Assembly: GCF_000223375.1 (NCBI RefSeq)
Contig: NC_017384.1
Coordinates: 2,048,501-2,112,500 of the forward strand
Source: Ketogulonicigenium vulgare WSH-001
Lineage (GTDB): Bacteria > Pseudomonadota > Alphaproteobacteria > Rhodobacterales > Rhodobacteraceae
DNA length: 64,000 nucleotides
Reading direction: 5' to 3'
The notes below the pieces were generated by a model. It was not told the origin of the DNA and did not search any database. It was given only the letters and a program-made list of their open reading frames with translations. This document shows positions 62,099 through 64,000 of this stretch, piece after piece; the stretch's first letter is position 1, and each line of letters starts with the position of its first letter. Both the position numbers and the translations under genes were made by a program.

Positions 62099-63020
62099 AT
62101 ACGCCGTCCGGGAACAGCACGCGATCGGCAGGATCGCCAGCCTCGGGCGGTTGGCCGGGCATTTGTCCGGGCGGGGCGCTGCCCTCGGGCGGGGGGCCGG
62201 GGGGCATACCGCCGCCAGGGCCACCCTCGGGACCACCGCGACCGGGGCCGCCCATACCCTGGCCACCTTCGGTCCATGTGGCGTCAGGGTCGATCCCCAC
62301 CACCAGCGCGGCGATATAACGGTCCGCCTGTTCGCGGATCGCGCAATAGGCCCCCTCGCCCGCCTCTGCGGCGATACCATCGCCCTTGTTCACCGTGTCG
62401 CGCGTATCGCTGCGCTGATAGGCGGCGGCGTTCAGGAACAGATATTCGCTCAGCGCATCAGGGAAAAAGATCTGGCTGGTCAGGACAGTGCGCTCGTCCA
62501 GATAGATCTTGTAATGAATATGCGTGGTGCGCCCGCGATACCATCCGGGATAGATCGTATCGAATGTCGCAATGCCATTCTCATCGGCAGGCCAAGTGCC
62601 GCGCAAAAAGGTCTGCCCTTCGGTATTCAGCGTCCCGTCCGAGCCCTGGTTCGCATAGCCCGAGTAATTCCCCTGCGCATCACAATGCCAGATATCGACA
62701 CGCGCGCCGGCAACCGGGCGGCAATCCGCGGTCACGACCTGAATGCTCAGGCGCAGCGGGATACCCGCCTTGCCCTCGGTAATATCGCTGCGCACCAGTT
62801 TGGGGTCGATGTAATAGGGGCCTTCGGTCGTCTCGGGTTTTACCGCACAGACGTTCGTCGTGATCAGGCCCATCGTCGCGGCGGCCAGTGCGATATCCGC
62901 GCTTGGCTCTGCTTTTGCGGCGCTTGCCCCAATGGCCGCCAATGGCACGGCGGCCACAAGGCGCTGCATGATCCGGCGGCGGGTGATATCGTCTGGCTGA
63001 TCCGGTCTTTGCTGGGTCAT
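62097..63020 (-). CDS. Tat-exported intradiol ring-cleavage dioxygenase-like protein
   Basis: 307-aa protein. A twin-arginine-type signal (TRRRIMQRLVAAVPLAA) suggests folded export. The dioxygenase core has the non-heme Fe(III) ligands in the expected order: Tyr in EGPYYIDP (near residue 68), then WYRGRTTHIHYKIY with Tyr and two His (near residue 163), and CDAQGNYSGY nearby. The C-terminal ~60 residues are Gly/Pro-rich and unusual. It is not beside aromatic-degradation genes. The ATG at 63020 has AAAGGA upstream. Confidence 0.85.
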   Translation of the reverse strand: MTQQRPDQPDDITRRRIMQRLVAAVPLAAIGASAAKAEPSADIALAAATMGLITTNVCAVKPETTEGPYYIDPKLVRSDITEGKAGIPLRLSIQVVTADCRPVAGARVDIWHCDAQGNYSGYANQGSDGTLNTEGQTFLRGTWPADENGIATFDTIYPGWYRGRTTHIHYKIYLDERTVLTSQIFFPDALSEYLFLNAAAYQRSDTRDTVNKGDGIAAEAGEGAYCAIREQADRYIAALVVGIDPDATWTEGGQGMGGPGRGGPEGGPGGGMPPGPPPEGSAPPGQMPGQPPEAGDPADRVLFPDGV

Positions 63021-63143
63021 CCATTGTCCTTTCGTGAATGTCCTGGCAATTGAACGGTGCATCTGCCGATTTCCGTCGAAAACTCTTGCACGCTGGCGAA
63101 AAATGGCCATTTGCAGGGGGAACCTTCCGTCAAGTCGAGATCC

Positions 63144-64000
63144 ATGCACCGCATCAGCCTCCCGCCCCGCCCCGATTGGCAAGACAAGGCCGAAGCCGCC
63201 GGCTTTACCTTTCACACCATGTATGGCGCACCTTATTGGGCCGAGGACGTGGCCTATCGCTTTACCCTTGCGCAGATCGAGGATGACATCGAGGACCCCT
63301 CGACCCAGTTGCACGCGATGGTGCGCGAAGCTGTCGCCCGGATCACCACCTCCGAGGATCTGATGGCCCGCATGGGCCTGCCGTTTGCGCATTGGGATTA
63401 CATCGCGAACAGCTGGCGCGCCGCCGAGCCCGAGCTTTATGGCCGGATGGATTTGGCTTACGACGGCAACGGCCCCGCCAAGCTGCTGGAATATAACGCC
63501 GACACGCCGACCTCGCTGTTCGAATCCGCCTCGTTCCAATGGGATTGGCTGCAAGATCAGATCGGCCTTGGGCATCTGCCGCAGGGCACCGATCAGTTCA
63601 ACCGCACCTTCGAGGCCATCGCCGAGCGTTTCGCCGAAATTTTCGCGCGCGGCACCGATGTGCATTTCGCCTCCGTCGCGAATAACACCGAAGATTACGG
63701 CACCGTCGAGACGCTGGCCTGGGCCGCGCGGGAGGCAGGCCTTGGCGCGCATTACACCCCGATGCACGAGATCGGCCTGACCGAGACCGGCCAGTTCGCA
63801 GATAACCAATCCCGCGTTATGGGCGTGTTGTTCAAGCTCTATCCGTGGGAAAACCTGCTGGCCGAACCCTTTGCCGAAAACCTTGCAGGCGCGCATCTGC
63901 GCATGATCGAGCCGCCGTGGAAGGCGCTGGTCTCGAACAAGGCGATCCTGCCGGTGCTGTGGGACATGTTCAAAGGCCACCCGAACCTGCTGCCGTCATA
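63144..64000 (+). CDS. Glutathionylspermidine synthase-family protein (3' end cut off)
   Basis: At least 285 residues of an ATP-grasp-type enzyme. MHRISLPPRPDWQDKAEAAG, then AHWDYIANSWRAAEPELYGR with MDLAYDGNGPAKLLEYNADT, PTSLFESASFQWDWL and VHFASVANNTEDYGTVETLA match the C-terminal synthase domain family of glutathionylspermidine synthase (YgiC/YjfC-like). These link an amine to a peptide-like acceptor at the cost of ATP; the substrate of the stand-alone bacterial forms is not settled. The gene runs past the right edge. Confidence 0.9.
   Translation, partial: MHRISLPPRPDWQDKAEAAGFTFHTMYGAPYWAEDVAYRFTLAQIEDDIEDPSTQLHAMVREAVARITTSEDLMARMGLPFAHWDYIANSWRAAEPELYGRMDLAYDGNGPAKLLEYNADTPTSLFESASFQWDWLQDQIGLGHLPQGTDQFNRTFEAIAERFAEIFARGTDVHFASVANNTEDYGTVETLAWAAREAGLGAHYTPMHEIGLTETGQFADNQSRVMGVLFKLYPWENLLAEPFAENLAGAHLRMIEPPWKALVSNKAILPVLWDMFKGHPNLLPS

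Noticed and set aside
62097..63980. A single 627-codon minus-strand frame
   Set aside because: Only the part from 63020 on is dioxygenase-like. The upstream part is antisense to the glutathionylspermidine synthase-family gene and has no ribosome site or domain.

Overview
The window is a piece of a high-GC alphaproteobacterial chromosome. Gene content and order point to the Rhodobacteraceae/Paracoccaceae (Rhodobacter-Roseobacter-Ketogulonicigenium-like), but the species cannot be fixed by reading alone. The evidence is a compact flagellar cluster with CtrA-like sites, a gltD-X-gltB operon, a ctaD-DUF2244 pair, a tmk-holB-TatD-MBL string, a hom-glpX-recJ string and an alphaproteobacterial RNase P RNA.

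Region 1 (1-24.1 kb) is a flagellar basal-body, hook and motor cluster built from several transcription units. fliI runs leftward off the window edge. A rightward unit follows: flgB-flgC-fliE-fliQ-flgF-flgG-flgA-flgH-(small FliL-like gene). A long leftward unit is fliL-(134-aa coiled coil)-motE-like-motA-(frameshifted secreted helical-repeat protein)-lytic transglycosylase-flhA-fliR-flhB-(FliJ-like). fliF-fliH-fliN-fliP run rightward. flgE-flgK-flgL-flgI run leftward, with motB upstream of them. Together they supply the export gate and ATPase, MS ring, rod, P and L rings, hook, hook-filament junction and stator. fliG, fliM, fliK, flgD and flagellin are not in the window. Related boxes with a conserved TTAAG half (CTAA/CTGA/ACAA-N7-TTAAG) precede fliF/fliL, flgE and flgB.

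Region 2 (24.1-33 kb) holds glutamate synthase (gltD, a small periplasmic protein gene, gltB) with a duplicated inverted operator-like element upstream, then uppP and an NDUFA9-like epimerase.

Region 3 (33-41.1 kb) holds tRNA-Leu(CAG), a serine hydrolase, a UPF0173 hydrolase, gatC-gatA, an Excalibur-type lipoprotein, rnpB, rpmG, a decayed RES-domain gene, a DUF2244 gene and ctaD (cytochrome aa3 subunit I).

Region 4 (41.1-48.5 kb) holds a D,D-carboxypeptidase, tmk, holB (apparent frameshift near its start), a TatD nuclease, an MBL hydrolase, an AEC-type permease, two small unknown genes, an H-type lectin gene behind a strong CtrA-like box cluster, and tRNA-Leu(GAG).

Region 5 (48.7-54.8 kb) holds two secreted PepSY-like proteins with very long Asp-rich tails, a membrane-anchored LuxR-type regulator and a small lipoprotein, followed by hom, glpX and recJ.

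Region 6 (54.8-64 kb) holds two identical tandem tRNA-Glu genes, a glycosyltransferase, a nikR-like gene divergent from an oligopeptide-type ABC transporter (SBP, two permeases, one fused double ATPase), a Tat-exported intradiol dioxygenase-like protein, and the start of a glutathionylspermidine-synthase-family gene cut by the right edge.

Two genes (the one after motA, and holB) each appear to lack one base beside a C-run. That pattern suggests either sequencing error or real homopolymer mutations.
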